From positions 1 to 45,188 of the forward strand of contig NZ_RCYB01000011.1 of NCBI RefSeq assembly GCF_004168205.1: 45,188 nt of DNA, given 5' to 3'. The position numbers and the translations under genes were made by a program. Positions 17,093-25,791 of the stretch are shown one piece after another (position 1 is the stretch's first letter; each line of letters opens with the position of its first letter). Origin of the DNA: Catenibacterium sp. co_0103. GTDB taxonomy: Bacteria > Bacillota_I > Bacilli_A > Erysipelotrichales > Coprobacillaceae. A model generated the notes under the pieces. That model made no database searches and was not told the DNA's origin. It saw only the letters and a list, made by a program, of their open reading frames with translations.

Positions 17093-17122
17093 GTTTGAAA
17101 AAGCAGCACTCACGTGCTGCTT
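17093..17122 (-). terminator. Terminator of the HAD phosphatase operon
   Basis: AAGCAGCAC (17101-17109) pairs with GTGCTGCTT (17114-17122), followed on the minus strand by T residues; it covers the stop codon of the HAD gene. Confidence 0.82.
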
Positions 17123-17732
17123 AAAAGTCTGATAAGTGGCCATCTTTTCTATCGACACGATAACGGTAACGGCATAATTCCAACATTGGAAGATCAGAAT
17201 CAGAATCAGAATAACCATAAGAATGATCATAGTCTATTTCTAAATCATGTTCTTTCATATACTGATTGATTCTAGTCACCTTTGCTTTACCTTTACAGTT
17301 CTCACCAATAATACGAGATGTATAATGTCCATTCTTTATTTGTGTCTTTGTACCCATTAACTCATCACAAGGAAGTCTATTAAAGCGCATATAAGCTTCA
17401 GCACTGGCAGTGACAAGGAATACTAAGCATCCTTCTTCCTGTCTCTTCTTCATCTCTTCAACCATATGAGGATAATATGTAGGTACGATATCCTTTTCAT
17501 AACAGTCTTTGATTTCTTCTTCAGTGAGTAAATCTAAAGGGAAATGAACCCATGATTTCATTGATTCCATAGAACAGATATGTAATACATAGCCAATTCC
17601 ATATGGAATAAGTGGAAGAAATCGGAATACTGATAAAGGATACTTCTTTAAAGTATAAGACAATAGCTTCCTAATAGAATCACCATGAGCTATTGTATAA
17701 TCAAAATCAAAAAATGCACACTTCTGTTTCAT
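17121..17732 (-). CDS. HAD-IB family phosphatase
   Basis: This 203-residue HAD hydrolase belongs to the phosphoserine phosphatase-like subfamily IB. The nucleophile motif I is FFDFDYTIAHGDS (Asp about 9 and 11), motif II is LVTASAEAYM, and motif III/IV is GYSDSDSDLPML. The segment between holds a helical cap. The substrate is unknown; relatives include serine-phosphate and lipid-phosphate phosphatases. Its ATG overlaps the deoD stop by one base (TAATG), so it is translated with deoD. Confidence 0.85.
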   Translation of the reverse strand: MKQKCAFFDFDYTIAHGDSIRKLLSYTLKKYPLSVFRFLPLIPYGIGYVLHICSMESMKSWVHFPLDLLTEEEIKDCYEKDIVPTYYPHMVEEMKKRQEEGCLVFLVTASAEAYMRFNRLPCDELMGTKTQIKNGHYTSRIIGENCKGKAKVTRINQYMKEHDLEIDYDHSYGYSDSDSDLPMLELCRYRYRVDRKDGHLSDF

Positions 17733-18436
17733 TAAGCAATCTCCAATGCGACTTCCATCATTGCAGTAAATGTCTTTTCTCTTTCTTGGGCAGTAGTTTC
17801 TGGTTCATCATTGACTAAAGAATCAGAGATTGTAAGTAATGTGAGAGCGTTCTTACCTAAATAAGCAGCTGTTGCAAATAATGCATAAGATTCCATTTCT
17901 ACTGCAAGAACACCCATTCTAGACCATTTTTCTACAGAAGTTGTATCTGCATGATAGAAAATATCAGATGCTAAAACATTACCTACATGGTAGTTGATCT
18001 TCTTTTCTTTTGCGAGTGTAACAGCTTTTTCTAATAATGAATAAGAAGAAATAGCTGAGAAAGTACCTGGTAATTCATATTGATGAGCAAAGTTAGAGTC
18101 TGTGCATGATCCCTGAGCAATAATCACATCTCTAATATGTACATTCTTCTGCATAGAACCTGCACTACCAATACGAATGATGTTTTCTACATCGTATTGT
18201 GTAAATAATTCATAAGAATAGATACCAATAGAAGGCATACCCATTCCTGAACCCATAATAGAAATCTTCTTTCCTTTATAAGTTCCTGTATATCCAAACA
18301 TATTTCTTACTGCGTTGAACTGTACAACATCTTCTAAATATGTTTCTGCCAGATATTTTGCACGTAATGGGTCTCCTGGCATTAAGACTGTTTTTGCGAT
18401 ATCACCTTTTTTTGCTTCATTGTGTGGTGTTGCCAT
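17732..18436 (-). CDS. deoD: Purine nucleoside phosphorylase, DeoD type
   Basis: This 234-residue cytosolic enzyme cleaves purine (deoxy)nucleosides with phosphate for salvage. DeoD hallmarks are VLMPGDPLRAKY, NMFGYTGTYKG, GSGMGMPSIGIYSYEL, RIGSAGS, and near the end MESYALFATA and TISDSL. AAGGAGA lies seven bases upstream of the ATG, and the gene overlaps the preceding lipoprotein gene by 20 bases. Confidence 0.95.
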   Translation of the reverse strand: MATPHNEAKKGDIAKTVLMPGDPLRAKYLAETYLEDVVQFNAVRNMFGYTGTYKGKKISIMGSGMGMPSIGIYSYELFTQYDVENIIRIGSAGSMQKNVHIRDVIIAQGSCTDSNFAHQYELPGTFSAISSYSLLEKAVTLAKEKKINYHVGNVLASDIFYHADTTSVEKWSRMGVLAVEMESYALFATAAYLGKNALTLLTISDSLVNDEPETTAQEREKTFTAMMEVALEIA

Positions 18437-18848
18437 AATTCGATCTCCTTTTATAATAATTTTTTAGATTTGGTTTCTTACCTGATATAATTGCTTTTTT
18501 GAGTACCTTATATTCTTTACTAGAATAACCTACTTTCGCAAATGACTCTGTCATGATGACAGGAGCCTGGTTATCACTCAAACCATCATATAATGCGATC
18601 TCTTTCTTATAAGCTAAAATATGTGTATCAATATCAATCATATGCAGATGGACGTTTTCATCATCCTTGAAATCATCTATTAATATTCTACAATTTCCAC
18701 AGGACTTAAGTCCATAGACTTTTACAGAATATATATTTTTTTTACATGATGTACTACTTAACAGTAAACCTACGATTATTAAAATCTTGAGTAGGTTTCT
18801 TTCCATTTGTGACACGTTCAATATCTTTTGCGAGTATTTCTTCATCAT
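18417..18848 (-). CDS. Thioredoxin-like lipoprotein, second of a tandem overlapping pair
   Basis: This protein of about 143 residues has a hydrophobic signal segment (LLKILIIVGLLL) ending in SSTSC, a weak lipobox. A thioredoxin-type domain follows with KSCGNC as CxxC motif, and the C-terminus has SGKKPNLKNYYKRR. It is a paralogue of the upstream neighbour: the ends FAKVGYSS...SGKKP and FALLGYET...NGKKP align. The start is uncertain. ATG at 18848 follows an AGGA at ten bases, ATG at 18857 is too close to it, and ATG at 18806 would give a compact signal peptide but no ribosome site. All choices overlap the previous gene by 53-104 bases. It probably acts as an extracellular thiol-redox protein. 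Confidence 0.68.
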   Translation of the reverse strand: MMKKYSQKILNVSQMERNLLKILIIVGLLLSSTSCKKNIYSVKVYGLKSCGNCRILIDDFKDDENVHLHMIDIDTHILAYKKEIALYDGLSDNQAPVIMTESFAKVGYSSKEYKVLKKAIISGKKPNLKNYYKRRSNYGNTTQ

Positions 18849-19182
18849 CTGTTTCATATCCTAGTAAGGCAAAATAACCTTTTACATAAATAAATGGACC
18901 TAAACCATAATATTCATCATCAAAATCCTTTAAAGAATTGATTGCTTGATTATAATGATCTGTTGTTTTTGTATCATCCATATCATACATCTTGATTGTA
19001 ATATCCTTATAACGTTTCTTTAAATAAGGTATCGCATTTTTCTTAAAAGCGATACATTCAGAACATGTCTTAACTGAATAAAATTCAATAGTGACAGGTT
19101 TAGGTAATGCAACCTTCTTTTGTGTACATCCTGTTATTAATAATAAACTTAATAGACATACGATCCATTTCTTCAAATACAT
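18754..19182 (-). CDS. Thioredoxin-like lipoprotein, first of a tandem overlapping pair
   Basis: This 142-residue protein has a clear lipoprotein signal (hydrophobic WIVCLLSLLLI followed by the lipobox ITGC), so it should be anchored outside the membrane. The mature part is thioredoxin-like with the CxxC motif KTCSECIAFKK. The C-terminal FALLGYETD and NGKKPTQDFNNRR are shared with the downstream paralogue. The start is taken as ATG at 19182, which shares a base with the TGA of the aldo/keto reductase (TGATG), implying translational coupling. A role in thiol redox of exported proteins is inferred. Confidence 0.75.
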   Translation of the reverse strand: MYLKKWIVCLLSLLLITGCTQKKVALPKPVTIEFYSVKTCSECIAFKKNAIPYLKKRYKDITIKMYDMDDTKTTDHYNQAINSLKDFDDEYYGLGPFIYVKGYFALLGYETDDEEILAKDIERVTNGKKPTQDFNNRRFTVK

Positions 19183-20297
19183 CACTCCTCTAATACATCA
19201 GCACATTCTTTTAAATATTTGATAATAGGTAACTGTTGTGGACAAACACCCTCACATTGCCCGCATTCTATACATTCAGATGCTTTCGCACTCTTTTGAA
19301 CAGTGCTTTCATAACGATCCTTGGCTTTATCCTTCATACCATAAATCTTGTACCAATTCATTGCCTTGAAAATATCTGGGATTTCAATACCCATTGGGCA
19401 TCCTGGTGTACAATAACGACATGCAGTACATGGAATAGATTCAATGGCATCTAATGCCTTTTGTGCTTCCTTAATCGTATTCTGTTCTTCTTTGCTTAAA
19501 GGTTTAAAATCTTTCATATAAGAAATATTATCTAGTACCTGTTCCATTGTACTCATTCCACTGAGTACTGTAATAATACCATCTAGTGACGCGACATAAC
19601 GTACAGCCCATGATGCAATAGACATATCAGGATTCGCATTATGTAGTATTTCTCTGACTGATTCAGGTGGTGAGGCAAGTGTACCACCCTTAATAGGTTC
19701 CATTACAACAATAGATTTCTGATGTTTTCTCGCAATTTCATAATTGGCACGTGATGTAATAGCTGGGTTTTCCCAATCTGCATAGTTTAATTGTAATTGT
19801 ACAAATTCTACATCAGGATGCTTAGTAAGTAATTCATCTAATAATTGTGGTGTTCCATGGAAAGAGAAACCATAATGTTTAATAAGTCCCTTTGCTTTTG
19901 CATCCTTCACAAAGTCCCATATATGATATTGATCATACAAAGCCACATTGGCATCAGATAATGCATGTAGAAGATAATAATCAAAATATCCTGCACCAGT
20001 TCTCTCTAAGCTGACCTTTAATTGTGCCTGACAGCTTTCTTCATCATGACACATCATCTTTGCATTGATTTTAGAAGCTAGTGTATAAGAATCACGAGGA
20101 TAACGTTCTACAAGTGCCTTTCTAGTTGCTTCTTCTGATCCTTCATAAACATAAGCTGTATCAAAATAAGTCAGTCCAGCATCCATAAAGGCATCTACCA
20201 TCTTCTTTGTTTCTTCAATATCAATTTGTCCATGAGTGCGTGGTAGACGCATCATACCAAAACCAAGCTTTGGTGTATGTTCTCCAAAATAAGTCAT
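19182..20297 (-). CDS. Aldo/keto reductase with two C-terminal [4Fe-4S] clusters
   Basis: This 371-residue protein has an N-terminal aldo/keto reductase barrel (GFGMMRLPR, then YFDTAYVYEGSEE with the catalytic tyrosine, and YYLLHALSD). A ferredoxin-like C-terminal domain carries two cysteine clusters: CTACRYCTPGCP near residue 285 and CIECGQCEGVCP near 341. Such AKR-ferredoxin fusions are common in anaerobes, but the physiological substrate is not established. It heads an operon of overlapping genes with two thioredoxin-like lipoproteins, deoD and a HAD phosphatase. Confidence 0.9.
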   Translation of the reverse strand: MTYFGEHTPKLGFGMMRLPRTHGQIDIEETKKMVDAFMDAGLTYFDTAYVYEGSEEATRKALVERYPRDSYTLASKINAKMMCHDEESCQAQLKVSLERTGAGYFDYYLLHALSDANVALYDQYHIWDFVKDAKAKGLIKHYGFSFHGTPQLLDELLTKHPDVEFVQLQLNYADWENPAITSRANYEIARKHQKSIVVMEPIKGGTLASPPESVREILHNANPDMSIASWAVRYVASLDGIITVLSGMSTMEQVLDNISYMKDFKPLSKEEQNTIKEAQKALDAIESIPCTACRYCTPGCPMGIEIPDIFKAMNWYKIYGMKDKAKDRYESTVQKSAKASECIECGQCEGVCPQQLPIIKYLKECADVLEE

Positions 20298-20331
20298 GTT
20301 CTCAACTCCTTTACTCTATTTTATCACAAAA

Positions 20332-20351
20332 AGCTTCCCAACTAGGAAGCT
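20332..20351 (-). terminator. Terminator of the two-component system
   Basis: AGCTTCC (20332-20338) pairs with GGAAGCT (20345-20351), followed on the minus strand by five T. It overlaps the last codons of the histidine kinase. Confidence 0.8.
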
Positions 20352-21655
20352 CTTTTCGTAAATATAAATGCAACACCTATATCTTTATTTTCAGCATGAA
20401 TATCATAGCCATACATATCCGCAATCTTAGATACAATGGATAAGCCTAAACCAAACTGACCTTTTATTCCTTTTACATAAGGGTTAAAAAGATCTTCTTT
20501 CTTATCTTCATCTATAGGATCACCATCATTATAGATAATAAGTGTATCTTCTTTTAAAGTAATCTTAATAACAGATTTCATATAACGTGATGCATTATCA
20601 ATAATGTTTTCTATCGCAACACGCCAATGTTCTTCATTACCAATAAAAGCCACATCATCTAAGTCTGTTTCTATATGGATATGCTGCATTGCTTCCATCT
20701 GCATGACGATATGTTCAATTAAGTCTTTGATAGGGAAAGGTTTTAATTCACTTTCTTCAGCACTTAAGTAATCTAATCTATTTAAATAGAGTAAGGATTT
20801 TACTTTATGTTCTAAACGATCTGCATTTTCTAGGATAATATCCATAGAACTGTCCTTATCACCATATGGGTAGATATCATCCTTCACACTCTGTCCATAT
20901 GTCTTAATAAGTGCAATAGGTGTTTTTAAGTCATGAGAAATATTATGAATCATTTCTTCTTTAACTTTTTCCTGTTTCATGAGTTCATCCTTCATTGTGA
21001 CAATCGCATTTCCTACAACACCTATTTCATCTTGTCGATCCATGACTAGAGTCGCTTCTTCACGATTCGCAATAGAATCCACATAAGTCTTAATCTTCTT
21101 TAAAGGACGAATAAGAGAAATAACCCATAAGACGAGTACTAATGCGAAAATAGTAAGTACTGCATAAAGAATATAAATAATACGATTACGAATATCTGTG
21201 ATTAGCTTATCTGAATAAGAATTAGACATAATAGAAATCAAATACTCATCATCGACCTTCATAATACGATAATAATAAGTTTCTCTTGCATAAGTTCCTT
21301 TACTTTCTATAGTATTATGTCTTCTACTATTCACAATCTTCTCTAAATCACGTCCAAATAAATAGTTATATAGTAATGTCAATGTAGTGGCATCTCCATA
21401 AAGATTACTAAACGTAAAGGCATTTTCTGTAGGATCATAAACAATTGTATAGATTGCCTTCTCTTTATTATTAGAAGGCATAAAGTCATATTCTACAGAA
21501 TCTCTTTGTGATGTCTCTAGCTTTTCATACATCTGATCATCAATAATATCATGCACATTAGAATCTACAATAGGCATTACAACAGCCACTAACATGATAG
21601 CTAAACCAAGTATTACTACAAGAAGCTGTTTTAATAAAGAAAAAGATTTAAACAT
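20342..21655 (-). CDS. Sensor histidine kinase
   Basis: This 437-residue membrane kinase has a transmembrane helix at about residues 10-29, an extracellular sensor region of about 130 residues, and a second helix near 165-185. A HAMP linker follows (IRPLKKIKTYVDSI). The HisKA helix has the phospho-acceptor in HNISHDLKTPIALIKTY. The ATPase domain has an N-box IENIIDNASRY, a DGDPID G1-like segment and GLGLSIVSKIADMYGYD. The sensed signal is unknown. Its ATG overlaps the TAA of the response regulator (TAATG), so the two are produced together. Confidence 0.93.
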   Translation of the reverse strand: MFKSFSLLKQLLVVILGLAIMLVAVVMPIVDSNVHDIIDDQMYEKLETSQRDSVEYDFMPSNNKEKAIYTIVYDPTENAFTFSNLYGDATTLTLLYNYLFGRDLEKIVNSRRHNTIESKGTYARETYYYRIMKVDDEYLISIMSNSYSDKLITDIRNRIIYILYAVLTIFALVLVLWVISLIRPLKKIKTYVDSIANREEATLVMDRQDEIGVVGNAIVTMKDELMKQEKVKEEMIHNISHDLKTPIALIKTYGQSVKDDIYPYGDKDSSMDIILENADRLEHKVKSLLYLNRLDYLSAEESELKPFPIKDLIEHIVMQMEAMQHIHIETDLDDVAFIGNEEHWRVAIENIIDNASRYMKSVIKITLKEDTLIIYNDGDPIDEDKKEDLFNPYVKGIKGQFGLGLSIVSKIADMYGYDIHAENKDIGVAFIFTKRAS

Positions 21656-22308
21656 TAGTCTAGTCTATAGCCAAAACCATAGATTGTCTTAATATTGATA
21701 TTTGGCATCTTCTTTCTTAAACGTCTTAAAGTATCATCTACAACACGGTCACTACCAAAATAGTTTTCATCCCAGACACGTGTTAAGACCTGTTCACGAG
21801 AAATCGCAATACCTTTATTCTTCATAAAATAAAGAAGCAATTCATATTCTTTAGTAGTCAGATCTATTTCATGGTCATTTTCTAATACTTTACGTTTAGA
21901 TTCATCCACCATATAACCATCAATATCAATCATTTCAGTATCTTTATAGACACGCTTTAAAACGTTATGAATACGAAGAATCACTTCCTTCATATTAAAT
22001 GGTTTTGTAATATATTCATCACAGCCCTTTTCTAAACCAATAATTCGGTCAAAGTCCTGGTCTCTTGCAGACATAAAGACAATAGGCATATCAGGACGCT
22101 TTGATTTAATAGCTGTCAACAAATCAAATCCACTATTCTTATCAAGCATAATATCAACTAACCATAAATGTACATCATCATCACAATGCATTAGAGCTTC
22201 ATCATAAGTATAAAAAGAAGTACATTCATATCCTTCTTTTTCTAAATATGTTCTTACTATATCATTCAAGTGTTTCTCATCATCAATAATATTAATTTTG
22301 TATTTCAA
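21655..22308 (-). CDS. OmpR-family response regulator
   Basis: The best start is TTG at 22306-22308, five bases after GGAGGTGA; longer frames to 22353 run into the glmM terminator. This gives 217 residues. The receiver domain has the acidic pair IIDDEK at residues 8-12, the phospho-acceptor Asp52 in LVDIML, and the ITKPF lysine near 102. The winged-helix DNA-binding domain follows (TTKEYELLLYF to VVDDTLRRLRKKM and YGFGYRLD). It controls target genes in response to the adjacent kinase. A TATAAT sits inside the space between the glmM terminator and this gene but lacks a good -35. Confidence 0.92.
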   Translation of the reverse strand: MKYKINIIDDEKHLNDIVRTYLEKEGYECTSFYTYDEALMHCDDDVHLWLVDIMLDKNSGFDLLTAIKSKRPDMPIVFMSARDQDFDRIIGLEKGCDEYITKPFNMKEVILRIHNVLKRVYKDTEMIDIDGYMVDESKRKVLENDHEIDLTTKEYELLLYFMKNKGIAISREQVLTRVWDENYFGSDRVVDDTLRRLRKKMPNINIKTIYGFGYRLD

Positions 22309-22340
22309 GAGACTCACCTCCCATATTTCATTATAAAGTG

Positions 22341-22370
22341 AAAATATTGCCACGAAAGTGGCAATATTTT
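22341..22370 (-). terminator. Terminator of glmM
   Basis: A 13 bp perfect stem (22341-22353 with 22358-22370) with tetraloop separates glmM from the two-component genes on the same strand. Confidence 0.85.
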
Positions 22371-22384
22371 GTTAGATTATGTGA

Positions 22385-23731
22385 TTATTTAACGGCATAG
22401 CCTTTTTCTTTAATAAGATTTACTACCTTAAGTACATTCTCATGACAAATTTCATCTGTCTGTGCTTCAACCATGACACGAATTAATGGTTCTGTACCAG
22501 ATTCTCTTACTAAAATACGACCATCATCACCTAATGTTTCTGTCACTTCTTCAATTGCTTTCTTAATATCTGCATCATTTAATACTGTAGCTTTATCACT
22601 TACACGTACATTGATTAATAACTGTGGATAAATAGTTACTGGTTCAGTTAACTGAGCTAATGTCTTTTTATTTTCAATACATGTTTCAAGAATCTTTAAT
22701 GATGTTAGGATACCATCACCAGTTGTTGCATGTTTAGAGAAGATAATATGACCAGACTGTTCTCCACCAATAACGTTACCATTAGTGACCATGTTTTCAT
22801 ATACATACTTATCACCAACAGCAGTTTTAGCATAACCAATACCAATCTTATCTAAAGCCTTATAAAAACCAATATTACTCATGATTGTAGTAACGATTGT
22901 GTTATTCGCTAATTCATTGTTTTTCTTTAATTCCTGACCACATACATAAAGAATTAAGTCACCATCTACAACTCTACCAAATTCATCTACAGCTAAACAT
23001 CTATCAGCATCACCATCAAATGCGAAACCAATATCTAAACCTTTTTCACGTACAAAGTTCTGTAATGCTTCCATATGTGTAGAACCACAATCAGTATTGA
23101 TGTTTACTCCATCTGGATGATCATTGATAACATATGTTTCAGCTCCTAATGCATCAAATACTGCTTTTGCGATATTAGATGAAGCACCATTCGCACAATC
23201 TAAACCAACACGAACATTTCTAAATGCACGTTTAGGAATACTCATTAAGTAACCAATATATCTATTTCTACCCATAGAATAATCTAATGCACGACCAATT
23301 TCATCCTTAGTTGCATATGGTAGCTCATCAGTTAAACCATCAATATACATTTCAATCTGCTTTTCTACTTCAGCATCAAACTTCTGACCCTTATCATTGA
23401 TTAACTTAATACCGTTATCATAATAAGGGTTATGTGATGCAGAAATCATGATACCACAATCAAATCCATCAGTTCTTACAATATAAGATACTGAAGGAGT
23501 TGTAGTGACATGAAGAAGATATGCATCTGCACCACTTGCAATTAAACCTGCAACTAATGCATATTCAAACATATAGCTTGAACGTCTTGTATCCTTACCA
23601 ATAACGATTTTTGCTTTATGGTTACGGTTATAATACCAACCTAAATAACGACCTACTTTAAAAGCATGTTCTACTGTTAAAGTCTTATTTGCTTCTCCTC
23701 TAAAACCATCTGTTCCGAAATATTTACCCAT
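22385..23731 (-). CDS. glmM: Phosphoglucosamine mutase
   Basis: This 448-residue enzyme converts glucosamine-6-phosphate to glucosamine-1-phosphate for UDP-GlcNAc synthesis. The start is the ATG at 23731, seven bases after AGAGGA, beginning MGKYFGTDGFRG, which is the standard GlmM N-terminus. The phosphoserine loop is ISASHNPYYDNG (Ser99), the metal loop DGDADRC, the sugar-binding GGEQSGHI, and the phosphate-binding RESGTEPLIRVM. It follows cdaA-cdaR in the arrangement conserved in Firmicutes, where GlmM also interacts with CdaA. Confidence 0.97.
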   Translation of the reverse strand: MGKYFGTDGFRGEANKTLTVEHAFKVGRYLGWYYNRNHKAKIVIGKDTRRSSYMFEYALVAGLIASGADAYLLHVTTTPSVSYIVRTDGFDCGIMISASHNPYYDNGIKLINDKGQKFDAEVEKQIEMYIDGLTDELPYATKDEIGRALDYSMGRNRYIGYLMSIPKRAFRNVRVGLDCANGASSNIAKAVFDALGAETYVINDHPDGVNINTDCGSTHMEALQNFVREKGLDIGFAFDGDADRCLAVDEFGRVVDGDLILYVCGQELKKNNELANNTIVTTIMSNIGFYKALDKIGIGYAKTAVGDKYVYENMVTNGNVIGGEQSGHIIFSKHATTGDGILTSLKILETCIENKKTLAQLTEPVTIYPQLLINVRVSDKATVLNDADIKKAIEEVTETLGDDGRILVRESGTEPLIRVMVEAQTDEICHENVLKVVNLIKEKGYAVK

Positions 23732-23744
23732 TTTTTTGTCCTCT

Positions 23745-24854
23745 CTATTTCTTTTCAATAAACATAGTCACATCTACAGTTGTCTGTGACATCTTGTTTA
23801 TCTTGTCATTCCCTTGTAACGCAATACCAGATAATGTTGTTGATCCTGATAAATTAGAAACATCTACCTGACAAGTAATATAGTTAATATCACTAATATC
23901 AGTACGCTTACCATAAATAGTTACAGTAGAGCTAGATAATTTATAATTTGTCATTTGATAGCCATCCTGCAATTGGCCAACAAATTCTGGTTTAACTGGC
24001 ACTTCCTTAGAATAAGAATCTACATGACAGCTAACATTCACCTTTTCTGGTGCGATTGTACATTGTACTTCATTGCCATCGGCATCATATGCTTTAATTT
24101 CACATGCCTGCTGGAATGCTTTTGTCTTGCCTTCTACATCAATAAGCGCCTGGACCTTATCAATCTTATCTAGATTATTTTGTGTCGCTGTTATTGTAAC
24201 ACGTTTTGTAGATATTGTATCAACTGAAACGCTATATTTTTCATTTAATTTATCTTGATTAATAAACTTATATCCTAAGTCAAACTTAGCATCTACTTTA
24301 GGTAGAATCTTAATAGTCACTGTCTCAGGAATCAACATAACAGTCAAATCACTATCAAAACTTCTTGTTTTTAAAGTCACATGATGTGTTCCTTCATTAT
24401 ATTCAGATAAATCACAATAAACCTCATAATTACTAGTCAATTTAGTTGTATAGATATCCATAGAAGGACCAATTAATCCTATTTCTACTGTTGCAGGAAG
24501 TCCTGATACCTCATAACCTTCCTTTAAACCTTCTACCTGTACTGGCACTTTCTTTAAAGTTGCCCCTGCAGTGGTAGAATTCATGACATCTCCACCAGAG
24601 AATGAAACAAATAAAAATACCGCAAGCACAAACGAAAGAATACGTACAGAATGCTTATTGGCAAGAAGCTTATCTAATAGCTTATTAAAGTAGTTATAAC
24701 CTGAAGAAAACTTTTCTACTGTTTTAGTATAAGTCTGTTCTCTTTCTTCTTTTTTAGCTTCTGTCTTCTCTTTATCAGACTTTTCTTCTTTCATAAACTG
24801 TAAGAAAAAATCTGTAGTAGAATCCGTCTGTTTCTTTTTCTTAGGATCACTCAT
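23745..24854 (-). CDS. cdaR: CdaA regulatory protein, YbbR-domain
   Basis: This 369-residue protein has a charged N-terminal cytoplasmic tail of about 60 residues, one transmembrane helix (ILSFVLAVFLFVSFS) and about four YbbR repeats outside the membrane (recurring blocks such as VPVQVEGLKEGYEV, VEIGLIGP and VTITATQNNLDKI). In Firmicutes CdaR binds and modulates the diadenylate cyclase CdaA. Its ATG overlaps the end of cdaA (ATGAGTGA), and glmM follows after 13 bases. The upstream in-frame start at 24875 is less likely. Confidence 0.92.
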   Translation of the reverse strand: MSDPKKKKQTDSTTDFFLQFMKEEKSDKEKTEAKKEEREQTYTKTVEKFSSGYNYFNKLLDKLLANKHSVRILSFVLAVFLFVSFSGGDVMNSTTAGATLKKVPVQVEGLKEGYEVSGLPATVEIGLIGPSMDIYTTKLTSNYEVYCDLSEYNEGTHHVTLKTRSFDSDLTVMLIPETVTIKILPKVDAKFDLGYKFINQDKLNEKYSVSVDTISTKRVTITATQNNLDKIDKVQALIDVEGKTKAFQQACEIKAYDADGNEVQCTIAPEKVNVSCHVDSYSKEVPVKPEFVGQLQDGYQMTNYKLSSSTVTIYGKRTDISDINYITCQVDVSNLSGSTTLSGIALQGNDKINKMSQTTVDVTMFIEKK

Positions 24855-25647
24855 GGTCTTCACCACCTTCATCATACCAGTTCAACTCTGCAATTAATTT
24901 AGAACGTAACTCATTTAAGTTAATTCTTGTAAGTTCGCCATTAGCTGCAAAGCTAACATTTCCTGTCTCTTCAGATACAACCACTGTCAAAGAATCAGTG
25001 ATTTCACTAATACCAATGGCCGCTCTATGTCTTGCTCCATACTGTGAAGGAATTTCCTTATTAGTAGGAGGATAGAAACAGGCAGAAGCCACAATCATAT
25101 CATTCTTAATAATAGTAGCCCCATCATGAAGAGGTGTACCTTCATAGAAGATTGTAGTAAGAAGTTCTGCTTTAATAGAAGCAGACACTTTAACACCTGT
25201 ATTAATGAAGTCCTGTAAAGACTGACGACGCTCAAATGTAATTAATGCGCCTGTTTTATCCTTAGACATAGTTGTAATAGATTCAACAAGTTCATCCATA
25301 GCACGTTCTCTTTCATCATCAGATAAACGATGCTGTACTTCATTTTTAGTTTGTCCCATCTTCTCTAATAAAACACGTATTTCTGGTTGGAAAATGACTA
25401 CAATAGCCAATACTCCCCATGTAATGACTGCATCTACAATAGTACCAAGAGTCACAAGCCCTAGAACACTCGTAATAGCCTTAACAAGAAGAACTACAAT
25501 AACTCCTTTAAATAACTGCATAGTACGCATGTTTGTCTTAAACATCATGATACCATAGTACAATAAAACCCATACTGCCAATAAATCAATAGCTGATTTT
25601 ACAAACTTCCAAATCATTGGTAATTCCGACGTAATAATATTAATCAT
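24847..25647 (-). CDS. cdaA: Diadenylate cyclase CdaA
   Basis: With the start at ATG 25647, preceded by TGAGGT, this is a 266-residue membrane enzyme that makes cyclic di-AMP from two ATP, the messenger controlling potassium and cell-wall balance. Three N-terminal transmembrane helices (about residues 10-85) precede the DAC domain with LHDGATII (Asp175-Ala177) and ARHRAAIG (Arg206-Arg208), the two catalytic motifs. The upstream extension to 25749 has no family similarity. Order cdaA-cdaR-glmM is the conserved Firmicutes operon. Confidence 0.96.
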   Translation of the reverse strand: MINIITSELPMIWKFVKSAIDLLAVWVLLYYGIMMFKTNMRTMQLFKGVIVVLLVKAITSVLGLVTLGTIVDAVITWGVLAIVVIFQPEIRVLLEKMGQTKNEVQHRLSDDERERAMDELVESITTMSKDKTGALITFERRQSLQDFINTGVKVSASIKAELLTTIFYEGTPLHDGATIIKNDMIVASACFYPPTNKEIPSQYGARHRAAIGISEITDSLTVVVSEETGNVSFAANGELTRINLNELRSKLIAELNWYDEGGEDHE

Positions 25648-25742
25648 AACATCAACCTCACTTACAGATATTATAACAGTTTTGTAAATCAATGAAAACA
25701 AACATTGATGTGTTACACTTATACTAATTTGTAAAGTAAGCC

Positions 25743-25771
25743 TTTTCAAAATAAGAAAAAGGGTGTAAAAT
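25743..25771 (+). promoter_or_regulatory. Promoter of the PduL-type gene
   Basis: TTTTCA (25743-25748), 17 bp spacer and TAAAAT (25766-25771), upstream of AGGAGG and the ATG at 25792. Confidence 0.5.
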
Positions 25772-25791
25772 ACGTGACTAGGAGGCAGATT

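Noticed and set aside
22309..22353. Longer response regulator starting at 22353
   Set aside because: That start lies inside the glmM terminator; the TTG at 22308 follows a proper ribosome site and begins at the receiver domain.
25648..25749. N-terminal extension of CdaA
   Set aside because: It has no family similarity; ATG 25647 with GAGGT gives the standard CdaA N-terminus.
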